Made by a program: the position numbers and the translations under genes. From Chitinophagaceae bacterium (GTDB taxonomy: Bacteria > Bacteroidota > Bacteroidia > Chitinophagales > Chitinophagaceae): DNA of 64,000 nucleotides. The notes under the pieces are model-generated. The model saw nothing but the letters and a program-made list of their open reading frames with translations. It had not been told where the DNA came from and searched no databases. The stretch is taken from positions 1 to 64,000 of the forward strand of contig JADJKL010000002.1 in the NCBI GenBank assembly GCA_016706055.1, in the 5' to 3' direction. Positions 37,232 to 44,582 of the stretch are shown piece after piece; the first letter of the stretch is position 1; the number at the start of each line of letters is the position of its first letter.

Positions 37232-37261
37232 TTTGATAAGCACATAATTACGATATTTTTG
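37232..37261 (+). promoter_or_regulatory. Full Bacteroidota promoter before lepB
   Basis: TTTG at 37232-37235, 18 bases, then TATTTTTG at 37254-37261. The lepB ATG at 37282 follows 20 bases later. A good match to the -33/-7 consensus. Confidence 0.7.
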
Positions 37262-37281
37262 CCTCCACTAAAATATGGCTC

Positions 37282-38820
37282 ATGCCCCTTACTCATTTTT
37301 TTATAGTTTATCTTATTGGAACACTAATTGTTTTTCTTCCATCATTTGGTTTGGCAAAGCTTTTTGTAAAAGCTGGCGTTCCGGCCTGGAAGGCTTATGT
37401 CCCTTTTTATAATACATGGGTGATGCAGGATTTGGCCCAGCGTCCAAAACATTGGGTTTTCTGGCAGTTTATTCCTGTTGTTGGCTGGTTCATTAGCCCG
37501 GGAATATTTATTGAATTCGTCAAACTGTTCGGAAAGTTTGGTTTAGGTCATCACACGGCTACAGCATTAGCAGCACCAGTTTATTTTCCATACTTAGCTA
37601 TAAAAGAGAATCCGAAATACATCGGACCGGAAGCTGTTAAAAAGCACAAGAAAAAAGCCTGGAGAGAATGGGTAGATGCTGCCATCTTTGCGATAGTAGC
37701 TGCTACACTGATACGAACTTTTGTATTTGAGGCCTATACTATTCCATCTGGTTCAATGGAAAAAACGTTGTTGATAAAAGATTTTCTGTTTGTAAGTAAA
37801 CTGAGTTACGGGCCAAGAATTCCAAACACACCATTGTCCGTTCCTTTCGTACATAATTATTTGCCGGGCAGTTCAAGAAAATCATATTCCGAAGCAATAC
37901 AAATTCCTTACACAAGATGGTTTGGCAGTTCGCCAAAAAGAGGCGATGTGGTAGTGTTTAATTTTCCTGCCGGCGATACAGTCATCAACAAAGAAGATTA
38001 TCAATCAAAACATCCTTACTATCAGCTTTGCCGTGAGTTAGGAAATGGTGATGTTGATAAGGGAAGGCAAATTATTTTAAACGATCCAGAGCAGTATCCT
38101 TTAGCAATTCATCCTTCGGATAAAACTGATAACTATATCAAACGTTGTGTAGCGGTTGCTGGAGACACTGTGCAGATAATAAATAGTGATGTTTTTCTAA
38201 ACGGAGAAAAACAAAAGTTGCCGCCATATTCTCAATTGGATTACGATGTTACAACTACGCAGCCATTGGATGGTGATTTTGCAAAAAGCGAATTTGATGT
38301 GGATATATTCAATCCTCAAGAAAGTATGGCAATGAATAATAACCGATATAGGTTACTGCTAACTGCTAAGTCGGTGGAGAAAATGAAAGCATCTCCTTTA
38401 ATTAAAAGCATTCAACCTGTTGTTGATACTTTACCTGCTTACAATGCAGCATTTGAAGACTATGTTTATAATAATAAATGGACTGTAGACAACTATGGTA
38501 AGATATGGGTTCCTAAAAAAGGAAGTTCATTAATATTGAATGATAGCACCTACAGTATTTACCAACGAGTGATAAGAGTTTATGAGAAGAATGATCTTGT
38601 TGTAAAAGGCGGTAAGTATTTTATCAATGGGAAAGAAACGACTAGCTACACTTTCAAAATGGATTATTACTGGATGATGGGAGATAACCGTCATCAATCA
38701 CAGGACTCAAGATTCTGGGGCTTTGTACCCGAAGACAGAATTGTAGGTAAGGCCTGGATGATATGGTTCAGTTATGACGGATCACCAAGATGGAAAAGGT
38801 TCTTCAACATCGTAAAATAA
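37282..38820 (+). CDS. lepB: Signal peptidase I
   Basis: LepB cuts signal peptides from exported proteins at the outer face of the inner membrane. It is 512 residues, the long Bacteroidota form with extra N-terminal helices (about 6-25, 58-80) before the standard anchor (about 130-150). The nucleophile Ser158 is in PSGSMEKTL and the base Lys287 in YIKRCVAVAGD. MGDNRHQSQDSRFWG near the end is the box E signature. A long loop between the catalytic residues is usual in this group. An ATG at 37275 is out of frame. Confidence 0.95.
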   Translation: MPLTHFFIVYLIGTLIVFLPSFGLAKLFVKAGVPAWKAYVPFYNTWVMQDLAQRPKHWVFWQFIPVVGWFISPGIFIEFVKLFGKFGLGHHTATALAAPVYFPYLAIKENPKYIGPEAVKKHKKKAWREWVDAAIFAIVAATLIRTFVFEAYTIPSGSMEKTLLIKDFLFVSKLSYGPRIPNTPLSVPFVHNYLPGSSRKSYSEAIQIPYTRWFGSSPKRGDVVVFNFPAGDTVINKEDYQSKHPYYQLCRELGNGDVDKGRQIILNDPEQYPLAIHPSDKTDNYIKRCVAVAGDTVQIINSDVFLNGEKQKLPPYSQLDYDVTTTQPLDGDFAKSEFDVDIFNPQESMAMNNNRYRLLLTAKSVEKMKASPLIKSIQPVVDTLPAYNAAFEDYVYNNKWTVDNYGKIWVPKKGSSLILNDSTYSIYQRVIRVYEKNDLVVKGGKYFINGKETTSYTFKMDYYWMMGDNRHQSQDSRFWGFVPEDRIVGKAWMIWFSYDGSPRWKRFFNIVK

Positions 38821-38831
38821 ATGTAACTTTA

Positions 38832-38859
38832 GATGCCTCTGACAAAATTCAGAGGCATC
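38832..38859 (+). terminator. Hairpin between lepB and cdd
   Basis: An 11-bp perfect stem GATGCCTCTGA/TCAGAGGCATC around CAAAAT. The downstream T-tract is weak (GTTGTCTTT). It lies 21 bases before the cdd ATG, so it may end lepB or modulate read-through into cdd. Confidence 0.65.
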
Positions 38860-38880
38860 GTTGTCTTTAACCTGATTTAC

Positions 38881-39366
38881 ATGACAGAAAAAAAAGTAGA
38901 ATTTTCTTACGAAGAGTTTAATGATAGCAGCGAACTCAACGAAGCTGATGCATTGCTTTTAAATGAAGCCAGAAAGGTTACCGTAGATGCATATGCACCT
39001 TATTCCAATTTTCATGTTGGTGCTATTGCGCTATTAGAAAATGGAGAGAAAGTAGTTGGCACTAATCAGGAGAATGCTTCTTATCCTGTTGGCATTTGTG
39101 CTGAAAGGGTTTTACTTGGATCAGCTGCTACACTTTTTCCGAATGTTGCCATAAAGACAATGGCGATCAGTTACAATAGTAAAGAAGTAAAAAGTGATCA
39201 TCCTATTTCTCCCTGTGGCATGTGTCGCCAGGCATTATTGGAATATGAAACAAGAACAGAAAAACCGATACGCATAATTCTTAGTGGACAAGAAGGAAAA
39301 GTATTTATAATTAATACGGTAAAATATTTGTTGCCTTTTGCGTTTACAAAAAGCGAATTAAAATAA
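38881..39366 (+). CDS. cdd: Cytidine deaminase
   Basis: Converts cytidine/deoxycytidine to uridine/deoxyuridine in pyrimidine salvage. Starting at ATG 38881 (161 residues), it has the catalytic CAE (Cys73, Glu75) and the zinc pair PCGMC (Cys112, Cys115), all-Cys type, plus YSNFHVGA. An in-frame ATG at 38833 lies inside the hairpin and is rejected. The last 9 bases overlap the convergent repair gene. Confidence 0.93.
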   Translation: MTEKKVEFSYEEFNDSSELNEADALLLNEARKVTVDAYAPYSNFHVGAIALLENGEKVVGTNQENASYPVGICAERVLLGSAATLFPNVAIKTMAISYNSKEVKSDHPISPCGMCRQALLEYETRTEKPIRIILSGQEGKVFIINTVKYLLPFAFTKSELK

Positions 39367-39843
39367 GGTCTGCACACCATGTGCAATTTTTGCTTCATGC
39401 TCCAGCAACCATTTCTTTCTCCATAATCCACCTGCATAGCCTGTCAGTTCCCGATTAGAACCAATTACACGATGACAAGGAACAACTATGGCAATATTAT
39501 TTTTCCCATTGGCATTCGCAACTGCTCTTGTAGCTTTTGTATCTCCAGTCATTTTTGCCAAATCCATATAACTTATTGTTCTTCCAAAAGGTATTGAGAG
39601 TAGATGATTCCAAACATCCTGTTGAAAAGCTGTGCCGGATTGATTCATTGGAAAATCAAATTGTCTTCTTTCGCCATTGAAATATTGAATTAATTGCTCC
39701 ACACAATTGATAAGCATTGGTGATAAATGCTCACTTGCTGTTTCTTCTTTTTCTTTAAAAGTTACTTCACTAATGTATTTTTCAGTGCCAGATATTTTTA
39801 ATATCCCGACAGGTGAATGATAATATGTTGTGGTGTCTGACAT
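39358..39843 (-). CDS. Methylated-DNA--protein-cysteine methyltransferase
   Basis: Removes alkyl groups from O6-alkylguanine by suicide transfer to Cys123 in VPCHRVIG. It is 161 residues. GTAFQQDVW and the helix YMDLAKMTGDTKATRAVANANGKN bind DNA. The ATG at 39843 comes 1 base after the stop of csaA; a TTG three codons upstream is unlikely. The gene overlaps cdd at its 3' end (convergent). Confidence 0.95.
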   Translation of the reverse strand: MSDTTTYYHSPVGILKISGTEKYISEVTFKEKEETASEHLSPMLINCVEQLIQYFNGERRQFDFPMNQSGTAFQQDVWNHLLSIPFGRTISYMDLAKMTGDTKATRAVANANGKNNIAIVVPCHRVIGSNRELTGYAGGLWRKKWLLEHEAKIAHGVQTLF

Positions 39844-39844
39844 T

Positions 39845-40180
39845 TTATCCAATCTTCATTCCGTTACTTGTATTTTTTTCAGGCTTTAATAAAATTACAG
39901 CATTGTTTTCATCATAAACACCTAGCACAAGACATTCGCTAATGAAATCAGCTATTTGCTTGGGAGGAAAGTTTACGACTGCAATGATTTGCCTGTTCAC
40001 TAATTCCTCTTTAGTATAATGCGTTGTTATCTGTGCAGAAGATTTTTTAATCCCAATTTCATTGCCAAAATCTATCGTTAGCTTATAGGCAGGTTTTCTT
40101 GCCTTGGTAAAATCATCAACAGCGATGATTGTTCCCAAACGCATATCAATTTTTTCAAAGTCGCTCCAATTGATGGTCAT
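39845..40180 (-). CDS. csaA: CsaA-like tRNA-binding-domain protein
   Basis: A 111-residue OB-fold protein of the CsaA group: DMRLGTIIAVDDF, then ARKPAYKLTIDFG, KKSSAQIT and VNFPPKQIADFISECLVLG. CsaA proteins act as chaperone-like or tRNA-binding factors. It is directly followed by the alkylguanine repair gene (1-base gap) and diverges from the Gfo/Idh/MocA gene. Confidence 0.92.
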   Translation of the reverse strand: MTINWSDFEKIDMRLGTIIAVDDFTKARKPAYKLTIDFGNEIGIKKSSAQITTHYTKEELVNRQIIAVVNFPPKQIADFISECLVLGVYDENNAVILLKPEKNTSNGMKIG

Positions 40181-40219
40181 CTTATAAATTTTGTGTAAAC
40201 TTGATGAAAATTACGGATT

Positions 40220-41587
40220 ATGACGCCTGTAAAAAAGAATACTTCAATTTCCCGTAGAAATTTTGTTCGTAATGCCGGAATGGTTGGTGCCGGTTTCTTT
40301 ATTGTTCCCCGCCATGTATTAGGAAGAGGATTTATTGCACCAAGTGATAAATTGAATATTGCAGGTATAGGTGTTGGAGGTAAAGGTCAGAGTGATTTGT
40401 TTGAATTTGCAAAAAGCACCAAAGTAAATATTGTTGCCTTATGTGATGTGGATGACAGGCAAGCCGTAAAATCAAGAGAAGCTAATCCTAAAGCTCCGTA
40501 TTATAAAGATTTCAGAGAGATGCTGGCGAAAGAAAAAAATAATATTGATGCAGTAAGCATTTCTACACCAGATCATACTCATGCCATTGCTACATTATCT
40601 GCTATGCAGTTAGGCAAACATGTTTACACCCAGAAACCACTGACGCATAATATTTATGAAGCAAGAACATTAGCTCAAGCAGAACAGAAATATAAAGTGG
40701 TAACACAAATGGGCAACCAAGGTGGCTCTGGCGATGGTGTACGCAAAGCGAAAGAAATGATTGATGCCGGAATGATAGGTGAAGTAACAGAAGCAAAAGC
40801 ATGGACGAACAGGCCTGTGTGGCCGCAAGGTATTCCAACACCAACAGGTAAGCATGATATTCCGGCTGAACTGGATTGGGATCTTTGGCAAGGCCCGGCA
40901 AAAGCGATTGATTATAATCCTGCTTATCTGCCATTTAATTGGAGAGGTTGGTGGGCTTATGGAACGGGAGCATTAGGTGATATGGCTTGTCATATTATGG
41001 ATCCGATTTTCAGAATTCTACCAATCGATTATCCGGATGCGGCAGAATGTAGTGTGGCTACCATATGGAAAGAAATGTGGAATGATACGCAAAACTTAGA
41101 TGCTTGTCCACCAGCTTCTATCATTCATCTTAACTACCCTGTAAAAAATGAAAAGCGTAGCATAAAAGTTTCTTGGCATGATGGAGGATTACTACCCGAA
41201 AGACCTGATGAACTTTTACCAGAAGAAGAATTTGGCAACTGGGATGGGGGTGTTTTGTTTATTGGTACAAAGGGAAAGTTATTATTAGATTGTTACGGAG
41301 CTAACCCAAGACTTTTGCCAACAAAATTAATGAAGGAGAAGAAGATGCCTGAAGAAAAAATAAAAAGAGTGCCGGAAGGGCATTATCTGCAATGGGTGAA
41401 TGCCTGTATTGCAGGTTATGGAAATGCAACTACAAGTTCTCCCTTTTCTTATGCTGGACCATTTACAGAGAGTATTTTGATGGGCAACCTTGCCATCAGA
41501 AGCTGGATGCTAAAAAATCCAAACCTGAAAGGTTGGGGTGATAAATATTTAGGTAGAAAAAAACTGTTGTGGGATGCAAAAATATGA
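40220..41587 (+). CDS. Gfo/Idh/MocA-family oxidoreductase with Tat signal
   Basis: A 455-residue NAD(P)-binding oxidoreductase exported by the Tat pathway (SRRNFVRNAG near residue 10, then a hydrophobic GMVGAGFFIV). The Rossmann GIGVGGKGQSD starts near residue 50, and STPDHTHA plus EKPLTHNIYE-like QKPLTHNIYE form the cofactor/catalytic part. Large Bacteroidota members process sugars or glycosides in the periplasm. Substrate unknown. Its stop overlaps the ATG of a 25-codon frame. Confidence 0.9.
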   Translation: MTPVKKNTSISRRNFVRNAGMVGAGFFIVPRHVLGRGFIAPSDKLNIAGIGVGGKGQSDLFEFAKSTKVNIVALCDVDDRQAVKSREANPKAPYYKDFREMLAKEKNNIDAVSISTPDHTHAIATLSAMQLGKHVYTQKPLTHNIYEARTLAQAEQKYKVVTQMGNQGGSGDGVRKAKEMIDAGMIGEVTEAKAWTNRPVWPQGIPTPTGKHDIPAELDWDLWQGPAKAIDYNPAYLPFNWRGWWAYGTGALGDMACHIMDPIFRILPIDYPDAAECSVATIWKEMWNDTQNLDACPPASIIHLNYPVKNEKRSIKVSWHDGGLLPERPDELLPEEEFGNWDGGVLFIGTKGKLLLDCYGANPRLLPTKLMKEKKMPEEKIKRVPEGHYLQWVNACIAGYGNATTSSPFSYAGPFTESILMGNLAIRSWMLKNPNLKGWGDKYLGRKKLLWDAKI

Positions 41588-41661
41588 AGATTACCAACTT
41601 TGATGAGGCGAATCAATTTGTAAAGAGAGAATACAGAGATGGTTGGAAGTTTGAATTGTAA
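41584..41661 (+). CDS. Possible 25-residue peptide overlapping the oxidoreductase stop
   Basis: ATG at 41584 overlaps the TGA of the upstream gene (ATGA) and runs 25 codons to TAA. The product is charged (FDEANQFVKREYRDGWKFEL) without a signal. The coupling looks real, but the 3' part is made of a 7-base-like repeat also seen at 42621. It could be a true small protein or the start of a lost gene. Confidence 0.35.
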   Translation: MKITNFDEANQFVKREYRDGWKFEL

Positions 41662-41664
41662 AAT

Positions 41665-42531
41665 TTAATCCAACAGTTTTACTAATTCCATCAGCTCAGC
41701 CTGTTTGTATTTATCCTTATCAGTGTCAAAGCATTTGCCAAATTCTTCCAGCAGTTGTTGAATAACTTGTTTGTTTGACTGTGGTTTGAAATAAGAGCCA
41801 ACTGGCGGCACCGAAATTCTTTTAAAATAGCTATCTACATCATCTTGTGTAAATACCTGCCCGGATGTTGCATCAATAAAGAATTCTATTTTATGTATAG
41901 GATTGGGAAGATTCTCTTCGGAATAACCAGGTTTGAAATAAGCAATGATGAATTGCTTGGGAATATTAATTGCTCTAACAGGAATATCAAGCAACTCACA
42001 AAGAATCAAGTATAAAATTCCATTGCTAATCTGATTTCCTCTTTTTGCTTCCAGCGTTTTGTTTAATAAAAATTCACCCGGCTCTTTGTAATTTGTTTCG
42101 CCACCTTTCAGTCCATAGTAGCTATATAAAATACTGGTAACAATATTTATTTGCTCCAGCGGTGTCAGATAATTATTTAATTCCAGCCATATATTACGTC
42201 TTACTTTTTCTATTTCCTGCATTACAGGTGTGGTGGAAATATCAGGATACTGAAACTTGCAAGCAAGCATGGCACCCAACATCATATCATGGTGACCAGA
42301 AATATTCCATTGGCGATAATCTTCTGTAAGATCAGTAAAGTGAAGACGATGAATCAGTAACTCAATCCTTGTTTGTATTTCCTCGTTGGGAGTGGTTTCC
42401 CAAAGATGTTCCAGGTTGGGAATTATATTTTTACCATAGTCAACAATCTTGTTTGACACTAAGCCAAACACTTCCTCGTCAGGATCGTCGATCAAAGTAA
42501 ACAGAGCAGATATTTCGTTATTTGTTTCCAA
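41665..42531 (-). CDS. SirB1/transglutaminase-like protein
   Basis: A 288-residue soluble protein. The middle shows EFLLNKTLEAKRGNQISNG then ILYLILCELLDIPVRAINIPKQF, the SirB1_N transglutaminase-like pattern (xxRGNPI..., with a later PxHF-type segment). The usual nucleophile Cys is not obvious, so it may be inactive. The N-terminus has an ARM/HEAT-like look (DDPDEEVFGLVSNKIVDYG). The only sensible start is TTG at 42531; no ATG is in frame nearby. Confidence 0.78.
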   Translation of the reverse strand: METNNEISALFTLIDDPDEEVFGLVSNKIVDYGKNIIPNLEHLWETTPNEEIQTRIELLIHRLHFTDLTEDYRQWNISGHHDMMLGAMLACKFQYPDISTTPVMQEIEKVRRNIWLELNNYLTPLEQINIVTSILYSYYGLKGGETNYKEPGEFLLNKTLEAKRGNQISNGILYLILCELLDIPVRAINIPKQFIIAYFKPGYSEENLPNPIHKIEFFIDATSGQVFTQDDVDSYFKRISVPPVGSYFKPQSNKQVIQQLLEEFGKCFDTDKDKYKQAELMELVKLLD

Positions 42532-42620
42532 GGTGATGATTCCTGCACAATATCTTTAATGCAGATGGAATAGAATCGTTAAACTTTTCCACAGATGGGG
42601 AGAAGAGAGAAAATGTTTCA

Positions 42621-42648
42621 GGTTGGAAGTTGGATGTTTGAGGTTTCC
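42621..42648. repeat. 7-base-periodic degenerate repeat (GGTTGGA type)
   Basis: Four consecutive heptamers, GGTTGGA AGTTGGA TGTTTGA GGTTTCC, in the gap between the SirB1-like and methyltransferase genes. A related pair occurs at 41641-41654. Confidence 0.5.
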
Positions 42649-42682
42649 TCATTCCTGTGATTGCCATATAAGTTGCAGGATC

Positions 42683-42729
42683 AACTTTTAACTCTTAATT
42701 CTTAACTCATAACTCATAACTCATAACTT
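42683..42729. repeat. 7-base tandem repeat (AACTCAT), seven units
   Basis: AACTTTT AACTCTT AATTCTT AACTCAT AACTCAT AACTCAT AACTTCC. Three units are identical, others degenerate. It overlaps the stop codon of the restored methyltransferase at 42721-42723. Confidence 0.75.
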
Positions 42730-43447
42730 CCTCGCCACTACCATCCAGTCCCATGGCTTTGGTTCTTTTAACCATTTGGGAGCTTTAATAAATTCTGTAT
42801 CCCAATTGTATTCTATCTTTTGAAATTCTTCAGCTATAAAACCTTCTTTGGATAAAAGCAATTGCAATTCTTCTTTCAAGTAATGCTTATGTGGCACATC
42901 ATCTATTTCAACATTCCCTTGTTTAATATTATTCCACTTTGATAAAGCATCTTTTCCATTCTTTGTTTTTGGAAAAGTTTAGTATCAATTTTATATTGCT
43001 GTTGAATAATATTAGTCAGCAACCATGATTCTAATGAAGGAATAGTAATAACTATTCTCCCACCTTTTTTTACACAGGCCGATAAAGATTGAAAGAATTT
43101 TGTCCTGTCTTTTGAACTCGGCGTAAGTATGGCATTGATACAAATGCCGAAATCACATTTGGGCACTTTGGTATTCTTACCACTCATATCTGCTCTTAGA
43201 TATTCTACATTTTTGTATTTCGGATAAAGTTGTTGGGCTATTTCCAAATTTTTTGCACTTTTTTAAAAGCAGGAGAGAGTACGGGCAGCCATTTACCAAT
43301 GGCACAACCAATATCAATTACAGTTTTCTTTTTGGAAGCATATTTTTTGATGACAGAACGAATTAAAGCTTTCTTGTCATTATGCAGCACATCAAATATT
43401 TCTTCACTGTAAGAAGGTGCTATTTTTTCCCAGTAGGATCGTTTCAT
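42721..43447 (-). CDS. SAM-dependent methyltransferase, split by two missing A's
   Basis: The first frame (from ATG 43447) holds the SAM-binding DIGCAIGKWLP. It breaks at the T-run 43249-43254, where one more T (A on the coding strand) gives VQKNLEIAQQLYP. The second frame continues with the post-I and motif IV region (CDFGICINAIL, VKKGGRIVITIPS) and breaks at 42966-42970. With another base it runs on through KEELQLLLSKEGF to a TGA at 42721. The repaired gene has exactly 242 codons plus stop. Small-molecule or protein target unknown. Confidence 0.82.
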
Positions 43448-43476
43448 GGGATGAATTTAATCAGGAAAGTATAAAG

Positions 43477-43680
43477 TCAATCAAATTTATTCTTAGACTT
43501 TCCATTTTTAAGCCATTCTTTTGTTTTTAATTTCACTTCTTCATTAGTATAAATATTCCCCTCATTGGCTTGTTGGATAGATTCTACAAGTCGATTTTGT
43601 TGGTATATAGTAAGTTGGTTGATTATATCAATTTCAGTCTTTATTTTATGATTTAATTTTCTATTCATAGAAAGTATCAT
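43477..43680 (-). CDS. Small antitoxin-like protein, 67 aa
   Basis: A 67-residue basic protein with a helical start and YTNEEVKLKTKEWLKNGK near the end. This tail resembles the C-terminal motif of antitoxins that pair with RelE/ParE toxins in Bacteroidota (I(S/T)xEEVxxxxxxWL). It overlaps the HsdR_N-like gene by 4 bases (ATGA), so the two are translated together. No RelE-type toxin lies downstream. The likeness is weak. Confidence 0.5.
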   Translation of the reverse strand: MILSMNRKLNHKIKTEIDIINQLTIYQQNRLVESIQQANEGNIYTNEEVKLKTKEWLKNGKSKNKFD

Positions 43681-44483
43681 GAAAGTATGGGTGAATCAGG
43701 GTTTGTGTTTTCAACAATCTGTTCTATTACATGTTCTACTGCTGAGTTAAGATTGGCAACCTTTTCTTTTTTTGGTGTTTTTTCCTTTTTGCTACTCTTG
43801 TACGGCTTTACTTGTTCTGGATTTATTTTTTCCAGAACTAATCTGTTTAATGATTGTCTTAGCTCTTCATCATCACATTTTTCATTGTATTTACTCTTAA
43901 TTAGTTTTTTTATTGCATTTGTAATTTCTTTTGAGAATAAAATGCTAGCAATATTAACTGGGTCTAGTGCCTCACATCTATTCCATAGCTGTTTCAAGCT
44001 TTTTTTAACTATTGCGTCACGATGGATGTATTGTAAGTATTCTATAGCAGATTTATAATTTGAAACATTTGTCAAATCAATTGAAAAAACTTTTCTTGAT
44101 TCAATTGGTTTGTTAAATAGTATTTTATAGAAATCAAAGCTTCTTCCATTTGTTAATAAAGCCCATTCGATTCCTTCATTTGCTCCATAATTTACAGTTT
44201 GCCTAAGATGCTTTTCTGAAAGCTCAAGTGAATAAGCTTTAACTTCAACAAGGAAATGTCGGATACCATTTAGTTGAACAACGTAGTCGGCGTAAGTTCC
44301 TTTTATCATATACTCTGTCTTAACTTCATCCAATGCCTGAAAGCCAAGTACATCTGTAAGGAAAAAATTAATCATTAGTCTTGTCCCAGACTCGTCTAAC
44401 TCACTAATATTTTTGTCAAGAATTTTTTTTTTATAATCTTTTAATGAACTAAGAAGTTTTGCTTTTTTCGTTGGAGTAATCAT
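43677..44483 (-). CDS. Stand-alone HsdR N-terminal (PD-(D/E)XK) nuclease-domain protein
   Basis: A 268-residue protein that covers only the type I restriction R-subunit N-terminal domain. Residues about 50-95 show the nuclease core: EVKTEYMI, ADYVV with the first Asp, then FLVEVKA supplying E-x-K, and HLRQTVNYGANEGIEWALLTNG, the typical follow-up helix and strand. The C-terminal third is basic and helical (KPYKSSKKEKTPKKEK). No helicase, HsdM or HsdS is near. Could be a defence or repair nuclease; not a complete R-M system. Confidence 0.82.
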   Translation of the reverse strand: MITPTKKAKLLSSLKDYKKKILDKNISELDESGTRLMINFFLTDVLGFQALDEVKTEYMIKGTYADYVVQLNGIRHFLVEVKAYSLELSEKHLRQTVNYGANEGIEWALLTNGRSFDFYKILFNKPIESRKVFSIDLTNVSNYKSAIEYLQYIHRDAIVKKSLKQLWNRCEALDPVNIASILFSKEITNAIKKLIKSKYNEKCDDEELRQSLNRLVLEKINPEQVKPYKSSKKEKTPKKEKVANLNSAVEHVIEQIVENTNPDSPILS

Positions 44484-44535
44484 ATTAATGGTTTGACTAA
44501 AAATAATAATTTATTCATAATAAACATAAAATAAA

Positions 44536-44556
44536 AAACCAGCAAAAAGCTGGTTT
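44536..44556 (-). terminator. Intrinsic terminator after topA
   Basis: On the minus strand AAACCAGC pairs with GCTGGTTT around TTTTT, followed by a T-run. It lies 27 bases beyond the topA stop. Confidence 0.85.
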
Positions 44557-44582
44557 AAAATATTAATTCAAATTATGTTGCC

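Noticed and set aside
42683..42729. CRISPR array
   Set aside because: Units are 7 bases with no spacers of 30-40 bases and no cas genes nearby.
43477..44483. Complete type I restriction-modification system
   Set aside because: Only the HsdR N-terminal domain is present; no helicase, HsdM or HsdS gene is found in the window.
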